Below, in pieces: positions 53,880-63,036 of a DNA stretch of 64,000 nt; positions within the stretch are counted from its first letter, which is position 1; each line of letters opens with the position of its first letter. The notes under the pieces are model-generated. The model saw only the letters and a list, made by a program, of their open reading frames with translations, was not told where the DNA came from and made no database searches. The position numbers and the translations under genes were made by a program. This stretch comes from Gordonia bronchialis DSM 43247 (GTDB lineage: Bacteria; Actinomycetota; Actinomycetes; Mycobacteriales; Mycobacteriaceae), in contig NC_013441.1 of the NCBI RefSeq assembly GCF_000024785.1, positions 930,001 through 994,000 of the forward strand. Direction: 5' to 3'.

Positions 53880-54850
53880 AATGACTCCAGAATCCGATCG
53901 CGGTGTACCGCAGGTGTTCCCCACGCGCCGATCAGCGCGCGCGTCTTGGTGATGTAGAGCGACAGGTCGTGTTCGGCGGTGTAGCCGATGGCTCCGAGGA
54001 CCTGCAGCGAACGGCGGGCGGACAGGTGTGCGGCATCGGCCGCGGCGACCTTGGCGGCGGCGACGTCACGGCGGACGTTCGTGCCCTCGGGAACCTGCCC
54101 GTCGATGCCCAGGGCCGCCGCGTGGACGAGTGGACGTGCCATCTCGAGGGCGATCGCCACGTCGGCGAGATGGTGTTTGACCGCCTGGAAGGAGCCGATC
54201 GGCCGGCCGAACTGTTTGCGTGCCTGCGCATAGTCGGCTGCGATCGTCAGCATCGCCTGTCCGAGCCCAAGTAGTTGTGCGGAGGTGGCGAGGACACCGG
54301 CGTCGACGGCGTCGTCGACATCGATTCCCTCCGCGAGGGGTTCACCGGCGCGAACACGCGTCAGCGTCCGGGTCGGGTCCACCGAACGCTCGGTGTCCAC
54401 GATCTCGGCGACGGACAGAGTTCCGGCGGTGACGACGTAGACGTCGGCGTCGTCGGCGTCGGCGTCGGCGGCGAGCGGGGCGAGTGGGGCGATGGCACAG
54501 GTGGCGGGCCGTCCGTCAGCCAGGTCGCTCAATCGGTCGGTGAGGTCGGCGTCGCGCAGCAGTACCGGAAGCACGGCGATGCTCTCCGCGATCGGACCCG
54601 GGACGCAGTGCTTGCCGAGTTGTTCGGCGGCGACCACCATTTCGATGGCGCCCGCACTGGATCCGCCGTGTGATTCGTCGATCAGGAGACCGCAGACACC
54701 GGCGTCGGCGAGTTGCGCGTAGACCTTGGCCATGGCGGTGCGGTCGCCGGATGTCCAGGCCCGCGCGGCGGTGGGGATGTCGGCCTTGCCGAGCATGGCG
54801 TCGATGGTGGCCGCCAGATCGTCATGTATGTCCGAGAGCAGGAATTCCAT
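53873..54850 (-). CDS. fadE32: Acyl-CoA dehydrogenase, FadE32-like
   Basis: 325 residues (FadE32 is about 322 in M. tuberculosis). Short subunit lacking the EPEAGSD loop: IDESHGGSSAGAIEMVVAAEQLGKHCVPGPIAES, DYAQARKQFGRPIGSFQAVKHHLADVAIALEM, LQVLGAIGYTAEHDLSLYI. Forms a heteromer with the full-length FadE31-type partner encoded 6 bp upstream. Next gene starts inside its stop. Confidence 0.8.
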   Translation of the reverse strand: MEFLLSDIHDDLAATIDAMLGKADIPTAARAWTSGDRTAMAKVYAQLADAGVCGLLIDESHGGSSAGAIEMVVAAEQLGKHCVPGPIAESIAVLPVLLRDADLTDRLSDLADGRPATCAIAPLAPLAADADADDADVYVVTAGTLSVAEIVDTERSVDPTRTLTRVRAGEPLAEGIDVDDAVDAGVLATSAQLLGLGQAMLTIAADYAQARKQFGRPIGSFQAVKHHLADVAIALEMARPLVHAAALGIDGQVPEGTNVRRDVAAAKVAAADAAHLSARRSLQVLGAIGYTAEHDLSLYITKTRALIGAWGTPAVHRDRILESLC

Positions 54851-54856
54851 CTCGCC

Positions 54857-56023
54857 TCACCGATCTCCGCGTGGCAGTCCGAGCAGGCGCTCGGCGATCA
54901 CATTTCGTTGTATCTCGTTGGTACCGGCGTAGATCGGGCCGGACAGCGAGAAGAGATAGCCGTCCATCCAGGGGTCGTCGATCTCGCCGAGCGGTCCCTG
55001 CAGATCCAGGGCGGTCTCGTGTGCCGCGATGTCCCACTGGGACCAAAAGACCTTGTTGATGGAGGATTCCATGCCGAGCTGCCCTCCCGCGGCCAGCCGG
55101 CTCACTGTCTGGTAGGTGGACAATTCGTAAGCGCGCGAGCCGATCCAGGCATCGGCGACGTGAGCGCCGACGTTCGCGGTCGACGGGACATCGTCGCGAC
55201 TGTCCCGCCAGAGCGACAGCAGCCGGTCGGTGGTCGCGAGGAAGCGGCCGGGGGACCGCAGCGACAACCCGCGCTCGTTGGCGGCGGTGCTCATCGCCAC
55301 CCGCCAGCCGTTGTCGACCTCGCCGATGACACCCGACGCGCCTGGGTCGGACGGGTCGTCGGGGACGAAGACATCCTCGAGGAACAGTTCGGCGAACCCG
55401 GCCTCGCCGTCGAGTTGGGCGATCGGTCGGACGGCCACGCCGGGACTGCGGAGGTCGAACATGAAGTAGGTCAATCCCTTGTGCCGCTGCGCCTCTTTGT
55501 CCGTGCGGAACAGCCCGAAGGCCCAGTCGGCGAAACTCGACCGTGAACTCCAGGTTTTCTGCCCGTTGAGGAGCCACCCACCGTCGGTGCGGGTGGCGGT
55601 CGACCGCAGGGACGCCAGATCGCTGCCGGCCTCCGGCTCGCTCCACGCCTGTCCCCAGATGTCGTCGGCGCGTGCCATCCGCGGCAGGATGCGCGCGAGT
55701 TGGTCGGGGTGGGCGTGCTCGAAAAGGGTTGGTGCCAAGAGGAAGATGCCGTTCTGGCTGACCCGCCCGGGTGCACCGGAGCGGTAGTACTCCTCCTCGA
55801 AGATCACCCAGTGCAGTAGCGGTACGTCACGTCCGCCGTACTCCTCGGGCCAGCTGACCACCGACACCCGGTCGGCGGCCATGGTGGCCTCCCACTTCCG
55901 GTGGGCCTCGAAGCCCTCTGCGGTGTCCATGGACGGCAGCGGTTGTGCGGGAACGTGTTCGGCGAGCCAGGACCGCACCTCGGTCCGAAACTCGTCGGCC
56001 GCCGCGTCGAACAGAAGGTCCAC
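54857..56023 (-). CDS. fadE31: Acyl-CoA dehydrogenase, FadE31-like full-length subunit
   Basis: 388 residues from GTG 56023 (VDLLFDAAADEFRTEVRSWL), preceded by GGGGAGC; the extension to 56053 lies inside the hydratase gene. Contains WGQAWSEPEAGSDLASLRSTAT, KTWSSRSSFADWAFGLFRTD and the ending IYAGTNEIQRNVIAERLLGLPRG. It supplies the FAD/substrate loop missing in the next two subunits. Steroid C/D-ring acyl-CoA dehydrogenation is inferred from context and the KstR2 site. Confidence 0.82.
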   Translation of the reverse strand: MDLLFDAAADEFRTEVRSWLAEHVPAQPLPSMDTAEGFEAHRKWEATMAADRVSVVSWPEEYGGRDVPLLHWVIFEEEYYRSGAPGRVSQNGIFLLAPTLFEHAHPDQLARILPRMARADDIWGQAWSEPEAGSDLASLRSTATRTDGGWLLNGQKTWSSRSSFADWAFGLFRTDKEAQRHKGLTYFMFDLRSPGVAVRPIAQLDGEAGFAELFLEDVFVPDDPSDPGASGVIGEVDNGWRVAMSTAANERGLSLRSPGRFLATTDRLLSLWRDSRDDVPSTANVGAHVADAWIGSRAYELSTYQTVSRLAAGGQLGMESSINKVFWSQWDIAAHETALDLQGPLGEIDDPWMDGYLFSLSGPIYAGTNEIQRNVIAERLLGLPRGDR

Positions 56024-56024
56024 G

Positions 56025-56963
56025 TCAGCTCCCCGATCCGTTGGTTGCGGCATTCTCGGTCGACGCCGCGGATTTCATCGACTTGGCGTCCATTCCGCCG
56101 AGGGAATCCCCACCGCCCTCGGCGTTGGCGGCATGCGCGAAGTGGTGCCAACCGAAGACGGAGTCCATCGCATTGCGCAACCCCATCTGGTCCTCACAGA
56201 TGTTGACGGCCTTCTTGCTCAGCATCAGTCCCTGGATCGGCATGGAGGCGATCTGTCCGGCGATCGCGTCGACCTTGGCGGCGAGTTCGTCGCGCGGGAC
56301 CACGTGATTGACCATGCCCCACTCGGCGGCCTGCGCGGCGGTGAACCGCTCACCGGTGAACAGGATCTCCTTGGCCCGCCGGGTACCCAGGGCGTAGGCG
56401 TGCGCGAAGTATTCGACGCCGGGAATGCCCATGCGCGCCACCGGGTCCGAGAAGAAGGCATCGTCGGAGGCGACGATGAAGTCGCAGATCCACGCCAGCA
56501 TGAGCCCGCCCGCGATGCATGCGCCGTGCACCTGGGCGATGACCGGTTTGGGCATGTCCCGCCACCGGCGACACATTCCCACGTAGACCTCCATCTCGCG
56601 GGCGAGGCGCTGGTCGGCACCGGACCGGTCGGTGTGATCCCAGTACAGGGTGGCCACATTGGGGTAGAAGGTGTCGAAATCGCGTTCGGGAGTGCCGATG
56701 TCGTGTCCGGCGGAGAAGTGCTTGCCGTTGGCCCGCAGCACGATCACCTTGATTGCCGGATCGTCGACGGCGCGACGGAAGGCGGCATCCAACGAGTAGG
56801 TCATCACCGAGTTCTGCGCATTCCGGTACTCCGGACGGTTCAACGTGACATAGGCGATCGAATCGGCGGCACCGTCCACGCCGCCGGTCTCGTAGGCCAC
56901 CGGGGTGGTGTCCGGACCGAGCTGGTCGGGCCGGAGGGCAGGAGGGATCACCGGGTCACTCAT
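56025..56963 (-). CDS. Enoyl-CoA hydratase, first gene of the KstR2-type operon
   Basis: 312-residue crotonase: VTLNRPEYRNAQNSVMTYSL, ANGKHFSAGHDIGTPERDFDTFYPN (oxyanion hole AGHD), VHGACIAGGLMLAWICDFIVASDDAFFSDPVARMGIPG and EILFTGERFTAAQAAEWGMVNHVV. The C-terminal tail is Ala/Gly/Ser rich. In M. tuberculosis fadD3 occupies the first position before fadE31-33; here a hydratase does. A KstR2-type site lies 18 bp upstream. Confidence 0.84.
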   Translation of the reverse strand: MSDPVIPPALRPDQLGPDTTPVAYETGGVDGAADSIAYVTLNRPEYRNAQNSVMTYSLDAAFRRAVDDPAIKVIVLRANGKHFSAGHDIGTPERDFDTFYPNVATLYWDHTDRSGADQRLAREMEVYVGMCRRWRDMPKPVIAQVHGACIAGGLMLAWICDFIVASDDAFFSDPVARMGIPGVEYFAHAYALGTRRAKEILFTGERFTAAQAAEWGMVNHVVPRDELAAKVDAIAGQIASMPIQGLMLSKKAVNICEDQMGLRNAMDSVFGWHHFAHAANAEGGGDSLGGMDAKSMKSAASTENAATNGSGS

Positions 56964-56980
56964 GGCTTCGAGGGTAACCT

Positions 56981-56994
56981 AGCAAGTGCTTGGT
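56981..56994. promoter_or_regulatory. KstR2-type operator before echA-fadE31-fadE32-fadE33
   Basis: AGCAAGTGCTTGGT fits the published KstR2 consensus AnCAAGnnCTTGnT exactly. It is 18 bp upstream of the hydratase ATG. It is the only such site I see in the window and implies control by KstR2 (HIP-CoA responsive) rather than KstR. No kstR2 gene is present here. Confidence 0.85.
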
Positions 56995-57047
56995 TGGTAG
57001 GGGTGGGTCTGCGTCGCCCTGACTGGCGGCAGTCGGAGATACGAAAA

Positions 57048-57083
57048 CGGGCCACCCGGCCCCGGGAAGGGTCGGGCGGCCCG
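57048..57083 (-). terminator. Intrinsic terminator after the secreted protein gene
   Basis: A GC-rich stem of 15 pairs with two mismatches (arms 57048-57062 and 57069-57083, loop CGGGAA). On the minus strand it is followed by GTTTTC, so it fits a terminator for the gene at 57193-57669. The rest of the 229-bp gap contains only the KstR2-type site. Confidence 0.7.
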
Positions 57084-57192
57084 CTGGTCGGCGCCGGGGA
57101 AATCCGTGTCACCACGACCTTCTGCTCGTCGCCGACGCTCCTTGCGCCTCAAGGAGCGCTAGGGGGATCGGGGGACGGTGGGGTGCGACTCG

Positions 57193-57669
57193 TCAGGACA
57201 CCGTGATCACGCCACCGCAGGTGGGGGTGGGCAAGGCCCACAACGCGTTTCGATTGACCGTGCTGAGCGTGACCTGCACACGGCCCTTACCGATCCGGTT
57301 GGTCGGAATGGTGAAGACATGGGTGCCGGTGTAGGGCGGTTTGACGGCCGACCGGTTGGTCATGCTGCCGCGCTGTCCGGTCTGCAGGTTGCGCCAGTCC
57401 AGACGCGCGGTGGATTCGTAGCCGACGCCGAACCAGTAACTCGAGAACTCGGTGGTGATGTAGGTCTTGCCCGCGTACTGCGCGACGATCGCGCGCGTGG
57501 GCCAGTATGGTGCGTCAACGATGTTGGGGCTGAGTCCGATGCAGTTGTTGAGCGGGTAGGCGCCGTCGGCGGCGGCGTCACCGGTGCCGGTGGCGGCGGC
57601 GACGCCGACGACCCCCATGGCTGCGATGGTTGCGGCGGCGATGCGCGTACGGATTCGGGTGCTGATCAT
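57193..57669 (-). CDS. Secreted protein of unknown function
   Basis: 158 residues with a signal peptide (RIRTRIAAATIAAMGVVGVAAATG, cleavage near DAAADG) and a mature part of about 123 residues: AYPLNNCIGLSPNIVDAPYW, a WFGVGYESTARLDWRN core and a C-terminal TPTCGGVITV. Two cysteines could form a disulfide. No family recognised. It stands alone with its own terminator; the 153-bp upstream gap has an 8-bp stem TCCCGGTC/GACCGGGA (57693-57720). Confidence 0.72.
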   Translation of the reverse strand: MISTRIRTRIAAATIAAMGVVGVAAATGTGDAAADGAYPLNNCIGLSPNIVDAPYWPTRAIVAQYAGKTYITTEFSSYWFGVGYESTARLDWRNLQTGQRGSMTNRSAVKPPYTGTHVFTIPTNRIGKGRVQVTLSTVNRNALWALPTPTCGGVITVS

Positions 57670-57822
57670 GGCACGCTCCTGAGGCTGGTGGATCCCGGTC
57701 CGGGCGGTCGCAGACCGGGAATCGGTTGTGAGACTGCTGTGGACATAACACCGAAATCCGGCATCGAACCGTTAGCGATGTGTACCGAATGTGACCCGGT
57801 TGTTATGGCCGAGCACCGCTGC

Positions 57823-58761
57823 TCAGGGCAGCTGGGCGCCGATACGCTCTGCGGCCGCGATCGTGGCGGCCGCGAGTTCGCCCAGTTCGCCGGGCGTGAG
57901 GAGGGTGCTGGGACAGGTGACCACCGAGGCGATCACGCTGCCGGCGGCGTCGAAGACGGGTGCGCCGACCGTGACCACCCCCACCTCCTCCGTCGGCGTG
58001 GTCGCGGCGAGTTCGGATTCCAGATAGTCGATGACGGTCAGTTCGCTGAGGAGGTCGCCGACACGGATGCGCAGCGCGTCGGACACGTCGTCCAATGACC
58101 CGAGGGCGTCGATCATCGCGAGATGGTCGGAGCTCATGCGTTCGATCGAGTAACCGCGCGTCCGGATGTCGTCGAGCACCAGCCTCAGCCGGGTTCGAGA
58201 GGCGGGCGCGGCTCGCTCGATCCAGGTCTCACGTACCTCCGGCGCCGACCATGCGATGAATTCCCGGCAGATCGGCGGACGCAGCCGGACCTCGCGTCCC
58301 GGATGAAACCACCGTCGCGAGTCGACCGGGTCGGAGTCCGGCGTGGGCAGGCAGTGTTCGGCGACGGTGATCGTGTCGGCGGTCAGGCGACGCGCCAGGA
58401 AGCACGGAACGCCAAGTGTGCGGGCCAGATCGGTGATGACCTGCCGGCCCCAGGTGCCCAGCAGATCGGCGTGCGCGGCTTTCCCGGCGAGCGAGACAAA
58501 GGCTGGCCCGAGGCCGAAGGCGCCGGTGGCTGGATGGCGCAGCGCCCAGCCCTGATCGGCCATCTCGGTGAGGATCGCGTGCGCTGTCGCGCGGGATTGA
58601 CCGGTGGCGCGGACAATCTGAGCCAGCGTGAGTGCGTCGGGAGCGGCGTCGGCGAGCAGTTCCACGACGCTGATCACCCGTGCCGTCGGAGGCGAGGGTG
58701 ACCGGCCGTCCGGGCGGGTCTGTTGACCGCGCCCGTCGGATTCGCTTACCGTGTGTGTCAC
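57823..58761 (-). CDS. IclR-family regulator
   Basis: 312 residues: winged helix ISVVELLADAAPDALTLAQIVRATGQSRATAHAILTEMADQGWALR (30-75) and a C-terminal effector domain ending VGAPVFDAAGSVIASVVTCPSTLLTPGELGELAAATIAAAERIG. Effector domains of this family bind small acids. Divergent from cysD with only 51 bp between starts, so control of the sulfate-activation genes or of itself is possible; a link to steroid metabolism is not shown. Confidence 0.85.
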   Translation of the reverse strand: MTHTVSESDGRGQQTRPDGRSPSPPTARVISVVELLADAAPDALTLAQIVRATGQSRATAHAILTEMADQGWALRHPATGAFGLGPAFVSLAGKAAHADLLGTWGRQVITDLARTLGVPCFLARRLTADTITVAEHCLPTPDSDPVDSRRWFHPGREVRLRPPICREFIAWSAPEVRETWIERAAPASRTRLRLVLDDIRTRGYSIERMSSDHLAMIDALGSLDDVSDALRIRVGDLLSELTVIDYLESELAATTPTEEVGVVTVGAPVFDAAGSVIASVVTCPSTLLTPGELGELAAATIAAAERIGAQLP

Positions 58762-58812
58762 ATAGTCAATACTGAGCGTCGAATATTCGACATGTCAAGG
58801 AGGTGCGCGACG

Positions 58813-59760
58813 ATGGGACCGGACCAGGGGTCCGCGACGGGTGCGAATGCGACGCGCACCTATGAACTCAGCCATCTCGAAGCGCTCGAAGCCGAATCGG
58901 TGCACATCTTCCGAGAGGTCGCCGCCACCTTCGAGCGGCCCGTGCTGCTGTTCTCCGGTGGCAAGGACTCGGTGGTCATGTTCCACCTGGCGCGCAAGGC
59001 ATTCTGGCCGGCGCCGATACCGTTCCCGCTGATGCACGTCGACACCGGACACAACTTCGACGAGGTCATCGAGTTCCGTGACCGCGTGGTCTCCGAGACC
59101 GGGGTGCGACTGTTGGTCAGTTCGGTCCAGGAAGACATCGACGCGGGGCGGGTGGTGGAACCCACCGGTCCGGGTGCGAGCCGAAATCGGTTGCAGACCA
59201 CCGCATTGCTGCGTGGCATCACCGAGAACCGCTTCGACGCCGTGTTCGGTGGTGCCCGCCGCGACGAGGAGAAGGCGCGCGCGAAGGAACGGGTGTTCAG
59301 TTTCCGCGACGAGTTCGGCGCGTGGGATCCGCGGCGTCAGCGTCCCGAGCTATGGAATCTGTACAACGGCAGGCACAACCGCGGCGAACACATTCGGGTG
59401 TTTCCGCTGTCCAACTGGACCGAGCTCGACATCTGGAGCTATATCGCCGACGAGGACATCGCGCTGCCGTCGATCTACTACGCCCATCGGCGTGAGGTGA
59501 TTCCGCGGGATGGCATGCTGCTGGCCAAAACGCGCTTCCTGGAATCACTTCCGGGGGAAGAGGTCCGGACGGAAACGGTGCGCTTCCGCACCGTCGGCGA
59601 CGCGACCTGTACCGGATGTGTGCTCTCCGAAGCCGACACCAACGAGCGTGTGATCGCCGAGGTCGAGGCCACCCGCCTGACCGAGCGGGGCGCCACACGG
59701 GCCGACGACCGGATCTCGGAATCGGGGATGGAAGACCGTAAGAAGGAAGGGTACTTCTGA
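58813..59760 (+). CDS. cysD: Sulfate adenylyltransferase subunit 2 (CysD)
   Basis: 315 residues from ATG 58813, preceded by AAGGAGGTG at seven bases; earlier starts (58723, 58792) lack this. PP-loop motif LLFSGGKDSVVMF (46-58), GGARRDEEKARAKERVFSFRDEFGAWDPRRQRPELWNLYNGR and the C-terminal RFRTVGDATCTGCVLSEA and DRISESGMEDRKKEGYF are all canonical. With CysN it makes APS from ATP and sulfate. ATGA-type junction with cysNC. Confidence 0.94.
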   Translation: MGPDQGSATGANATRTYELSHLEALEAESVHIFREVAATFERPVLLFSGGKDSVVMFHLARKAFWPAPIPFPLMHVDTGHNFDEVIEFRDRVVSETGVRLLVSSVQEDIDAGRVVEPTGPGASRNRLQTTALLRGITENRFDAVFGGARRDEEKARAKERVFSFRDEFGAWDPRRQRPELWNLYNGRHNRGEHIRVFPLSNWTELDIWSYIADEDIALPSIYYAHRREVIPRDGMLLAKTRFLESLPGEEVRTETVRFRTVGDATCTGCVLSEADTNERVIAEVEATRLTERGATRADDRISESGMEDRKKEGYF

Positions 59761-61637
59761 TGTCTCTGGCACCGTCGGCGAGCGGGTTGCACACCGGCAC
59801 CGGGATGGAGATGCTGCGCCTGGCCACCGCGGGTTCGGTGGACGACGGCAAATCGACCCTGATCGGCCGACTGCTTTATGACTCGAAGTCGATCTTCACC
59901 GATCAGCTCGAGTCGATCGAACGCACGAGTGCCGAGCGTGGCGACGAGTACGCCAACCTCGCGCTCCTCACCGACGGCCTGCGCGCAGAACGCGAGCAGG
60001 GCATCACGATTGACGTCGCCTACCGCTACTTTTCCACGCCCAGGCGGAAATTCATCATCGCCGACACCCCAGGACACGTGCAGTACACCCGCAACATGGT
60101 GACCGGAGCGTCCACGGCAGACCTCGCCATGATCCTCATCGATGCGCGCAAGGGCGTACTGGAACAGACCCGCAGGCATGCATTCCTCTCGTCGTTGCTG
60201 GGAATCCCGCACCTGACCATCTGCGTCAACAAGATGGACCTGGTGGACTGGTCGCAGGAGAGATTCGACGAGATCTGTTCGGAGTTCGTGAATTTCGCCA
60301 CCAAGCTGAACGTCTCCGACCTCACCTTCATACCGCTGTCGGCGTTGCGCGGCGACAATGTGGTGGACTCCTCGTCACACATGCCCTGGTATGAGGGCAG
60401 GCCGCTGCTCAGTCACCTCGAGAACGTGTACATCGCCTCGGACCGCAACCTCATCGACGCCCGGATGTCGGTGCAGTACGTGATCCGGCCGCAGCGGGCC
60501 GACGGTGCCGACCACCGCGCCTACGCGGGCACCATCGCCGGCGGCGTGTTCTCCCGTGGCGACGAGGTCGTCGTTCTCCCAAGCGGATTCAGCACCACCA
60601 TCACCGATATCTGGGGGCCGGGCGGCGCCGCGATCGATGAGGCCTTCGCGTCCATGGCGGTGTCGGTGGAACTCGCCGACGAGATCGACATCGTGCGCGG
60701 GGACATGCTCGCCCGACCCAACAACCGGCCGTTCGTGGGCCGCGATCTCGACGCCATGGTGTGCTGGTTCGCCGACGACACCGAGTTGCGGGTGGGCAAC
60801 CGGTATCAGCTGCTGTGCGGAACGCGCATGACCCGTGCGCAGATCTCCGGGTTCAACTATCGGCTCGACGTCAACACCCTGCATCGTGATGAGAGCGCGG
60901 AGACATTGCAGCTCAACGAGATCGCACGAGTGGCGGTGCACACGCAAGAACCTGTCATGTTCGACGCCTACGCCCGCAACCGGGAGACCGGAAGCTTCAT
61001 CCTGATCGACGAGGCCACCAACAAGACGGTCGGGGCGGGCATGATTACCGCACCTGTGCGCCATGACAGCCACGTGGTCTGGCAGTCCAGCAAGGTCTCA
61101 CGCGAACAGCGGCCGCACCGCGGTGCGACCATCTGGCTCACCGGGCTATCCGGTTCCGGGAAGTCGTCGCTGGCAGTGGAAATCGAGCGCCGGCTGGTGG
61201 CGCAGGGCCATCCCGCCTATCTCATGGACGGCGACAACCTGCGGCACGGTCTGAACTCCGACCTGGGTTTCTCCGATGACGACCGGCGGGAGAACATCCG
61301 CCGGACCAGCGAGGTGGCCGCTTTGTTCGCCGACTCGGGTGCGGTAGCGATCGTGTCGCTGATCTCGCCATTCGCCGACGAGCGGCAACGGGCACGTGAG
61401 ATCCATGCCGAGCGCGGCCTGCCGTTCTTCGAGATCTTCGTCGACACCCCCATCGAACTTTGCGAGCAACGTGATCCGAAAGGCTTGTACGCCAAGGCGC
61501 GTCGTGGTGAGATCAGTCAATTCACCGGCATCGATTCGCCCTACGAGCGACCAGATCATGCCGAGATCGTGGTGACGCCGCACGACGGTGAACCGGCCGA
61601 TGTGGCCGATGCGGTACTCCGTAACCTGGGCTTGTGA
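59760..61637 (+). CDS. cysNC: Bifunctional CysN-CysC (sulfate adenylyltransferase GTPase/APS kinase)
   Basis: 625 residues, fused as in mycobacteria. N-terminal GTPase: GSVDDGKST (25-33), DTPGH near 102 and NKMDLVDW near 157. C-terminal APS kinase: TIWLTGLSGSGKSSLAVEIE (P-loop about 462-470), YLMDGDNLRHGLNSDLGFSDDDRRENIRR and DPKGLYAKARRGEI. Produces APS and then PAPS. Coupled to cysD and cysQ by overlaps. Confidence 0.95.
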   Translation: MSLAPSASGLHTGTGMEMLRLATAGSVDDGKSTLIGRLLYDSKSIFTDQLESIERTSAERGDEYANLALLTDGLRAEREQGITIDVAYRYFSTPRRKFIIADTPGHVQYTRNMVTGASTADLAMILIDARKGVLEQTRRHAFLSSLLGIPHLTICVNKMDLVDWSQERFDEICSEFVNFATKLNVSDLTFIPLSALRGDNVVDSSSHMPWYEGRPLLSHLENVYIASDRNLIDARMSVQYVIRPQRADGADHRAYAGTIAGGVFSRGDEVVVLPSGFSTTITDIWGPGGAAIDEAFASMAVSVELADEIDIVRGDMLARPNNRPFVGRDLDAMVCWFADDTELRVGNRYQLLCGTRMTRAQISGFNYRLDVNTLHRDESAETLQLNEIARVAVHTQEPVMFDAYARNRETGSFILIDEATNKTVGAGMITAPVRHDSHVVWQSSKVSREQRPHRGATIWLTGLSGSGKSSLAVEIERRLVAQGHPAYLMDGDNLRHGLNSDLGFSDDDRRENIRRTSEVAALFADSGAVAIVSLISPFADERQRAREIHAERGLPFFEIFVDTPIELCEQRDPKGLYAKARRGEISQFTGIDSPYERPDHAEIVVTPHDGEPADVADAVLRNLGL

Positions 61638-62425
61638 CCGGAACCGAGAGAAGTGGGACAACCGTGACCGACGACCGCGCACTGGCCGGTGACCTCGCCA
61701 CCGCAGCCGGGGAATTGCTGCTCGACGTGCGGGCCAACTCTGGTCTGGCCGGCAAAGAACTCGGCCGGGCCGGAGATCTGCGCTCCAATGACTTTCTCCT
61801 GGAACGGTTGCGGGCGCAGCGGCCCGACGACGCCGTGCTCTCCGAGGAGTCGGCCGACGACAAGTCGCGGCTGTCCGCCCCGCGCGTCTGGATCGTCGAC
61901 CCCGTCGACGGGACCCGTGAGTACGGCACCGAAGGCCGCTCGGATTGGGCTGTGCACGTGGCGCTCTGGTCGTCCTCGGGTGGACTGATCGCGGGTGCGG
62001 TCGCCCTGCCCGCGCTCGGTGTGACCTACGTCGATGACGCCGAACCCGTCGAACCCGTGGACGGGCTGGCCGCCGAACCCAAAGGCGAGACCATCCGGGT
62101 GGTGGTCAGTGGCTCACGACCACCGGCGTTCTCGCAGGCGGTCGCCGACGCCCTGGGTGGTGAGGTCCTGCAGATGGGGTCGGCCGGTGCCAAGGCGATG
62201 GCCGTGGTGCGCGGCGAAGCCGACGCCTACGTCCACGCCGGCGGACAGTATGAATGGGATTCCGCCGCCCCGGTTGCGGTCGCCCGGGCAAAAGGGTTGT
62301 GGTGCGGGCGAATCGACGGTTCGGAGTTGGTCTACAACCGCGACGACACGTATCTGCCGGACCTGGTGATCTGCCGTCCAGAGTTCACCGACACCATCAT
62401 CGGGGTGACGGCGCCGTACGCGTGA
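61634..62425 (+). CDS. cysQ: CysQ-like 3'(2'),5'-bisphosphate nucleotidase
   Basis: 263 residues from GTG 61634 (overlaps cysNC stop). Inositol monophosphatase fold: VLSEESADDKSRLS (EE), WIVDPVDGTREYGTEGRSDWAVHVAL (DPxDGT, metal site) and AYVHAGGQYEWDSAAPVAVARA (WDSAAP). CysQ removes PAP, the by-product of sulfotransferases and PAPS reductase. Completes a PAPS-making and PAP-recycling operon. Confidence 0.9.
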   Translation: MTGTERSGTTVTDDRALAGDLATAAGELLLDVRANSGLAGKELGRAGDLRSNDFLLERLRAQRPDDAVLSEESADDKSRLSAPRVWIVDPVDGTREYGTEGRSDWAVHVALWSSSGGLIAGAVALPALGVTYVDDAEPVEPVDGLAAEPKGETIRVVVSGSRPPAFSQAVADALGGEVLQMGSAGAKAMAVVRGEADAYVHAGGQYEWDSAAPVAVARAKGLWCGRIDGSELVYNRDDTYLPDLVICRPEFTDTIIGVTAPYA

Positions 62426-62437
62426 GCGCATCTGGGC

Positions 62438-63019
62438 TCAGTGCGTGAGCACGATCTTCACGATCACCACCGCCGTGGCCACGAACAGGATGGCGCCGGC
62501 TCCGGCGAGGGTTGCCCGCGTGGGGCGTTCACCGTTGAGACGGTCGATCACGAAGACGATTCCGCCGATGCGGGCCAGGATGACGATCTCGGCGAGCAAC
62601 TGGGCGGTGCGCGGCTCCAGCCAGTCGAACAGTCCCGCAGCGAGGACCAGGCACGGCATCACCGCCGAGGTGAGGATCGGAACCGAATTGCGCAGGTGAC
62701 CCAACACCGACGCGGTCGTGGCCGGTTGAGGGCCCGCGCTGACCTGTCGGCCGATCGCCTCGGCGAACACATGGGCGATGAAAGTCGATGCGGCCGTGCC
62801 CAGCACCAACGCGATCCCGAGGTGTTGCTGGGTGGGTTCCACCGGGACCAGGACGGCGAGGATCAAGACGTTCCCGTAGATATAGGCACTGATCCGTGCG
62901 GCCGCGTGCCTGCGGTCCAAGGGGTTACGCCGGGAGAACAGTGGGCGGTGCAGCAGGGTGCCGCCTGTCCGCGCAGTCAGACCTGATCTCGCCGGAGAGG
63001 TCGAAATGCGGTCGGACAC
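62438..63019 (-). CDS. Conserved membrane protein, about 5 TM
   Basis: 193 residues. After a basic N-terminus (RRNPLDRRHAAARI) come hydrophobic helices: YGNVLILAVLVPV, LGIALVLGTAASTFIAHVFAEAIG, VPILTSAVMPCLVLAAGLF, LLAEIVILARIGGIVFVI and GAGAILFVATAVVIVKIVLT. No family or catalytic motif recognised. Convergent with cysQ (12 bp), and 17 bp downstream of eccA on the same strand. Confidence 0.65.
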   Translation of the reverse strand: MSDRISTSPARSGLTARTGGTLLHRPLFSRRNPLDRRHAAARISAYIYGNVLILAVLVPVEPTQQHLGIALVLGTAASTFIAHVFAEAIGRQVSAGPQPATTASVLGHLRNSVPILTSAVMPCLVLAAGLFDWLEPRTAQLLAEIVILARIGGIVFVIDRLNGERPTRATLAGAGAILFVATAVVIVKIVLTH

Positions 63020-63036
63020 TGTTGGCTCCCACAGGG

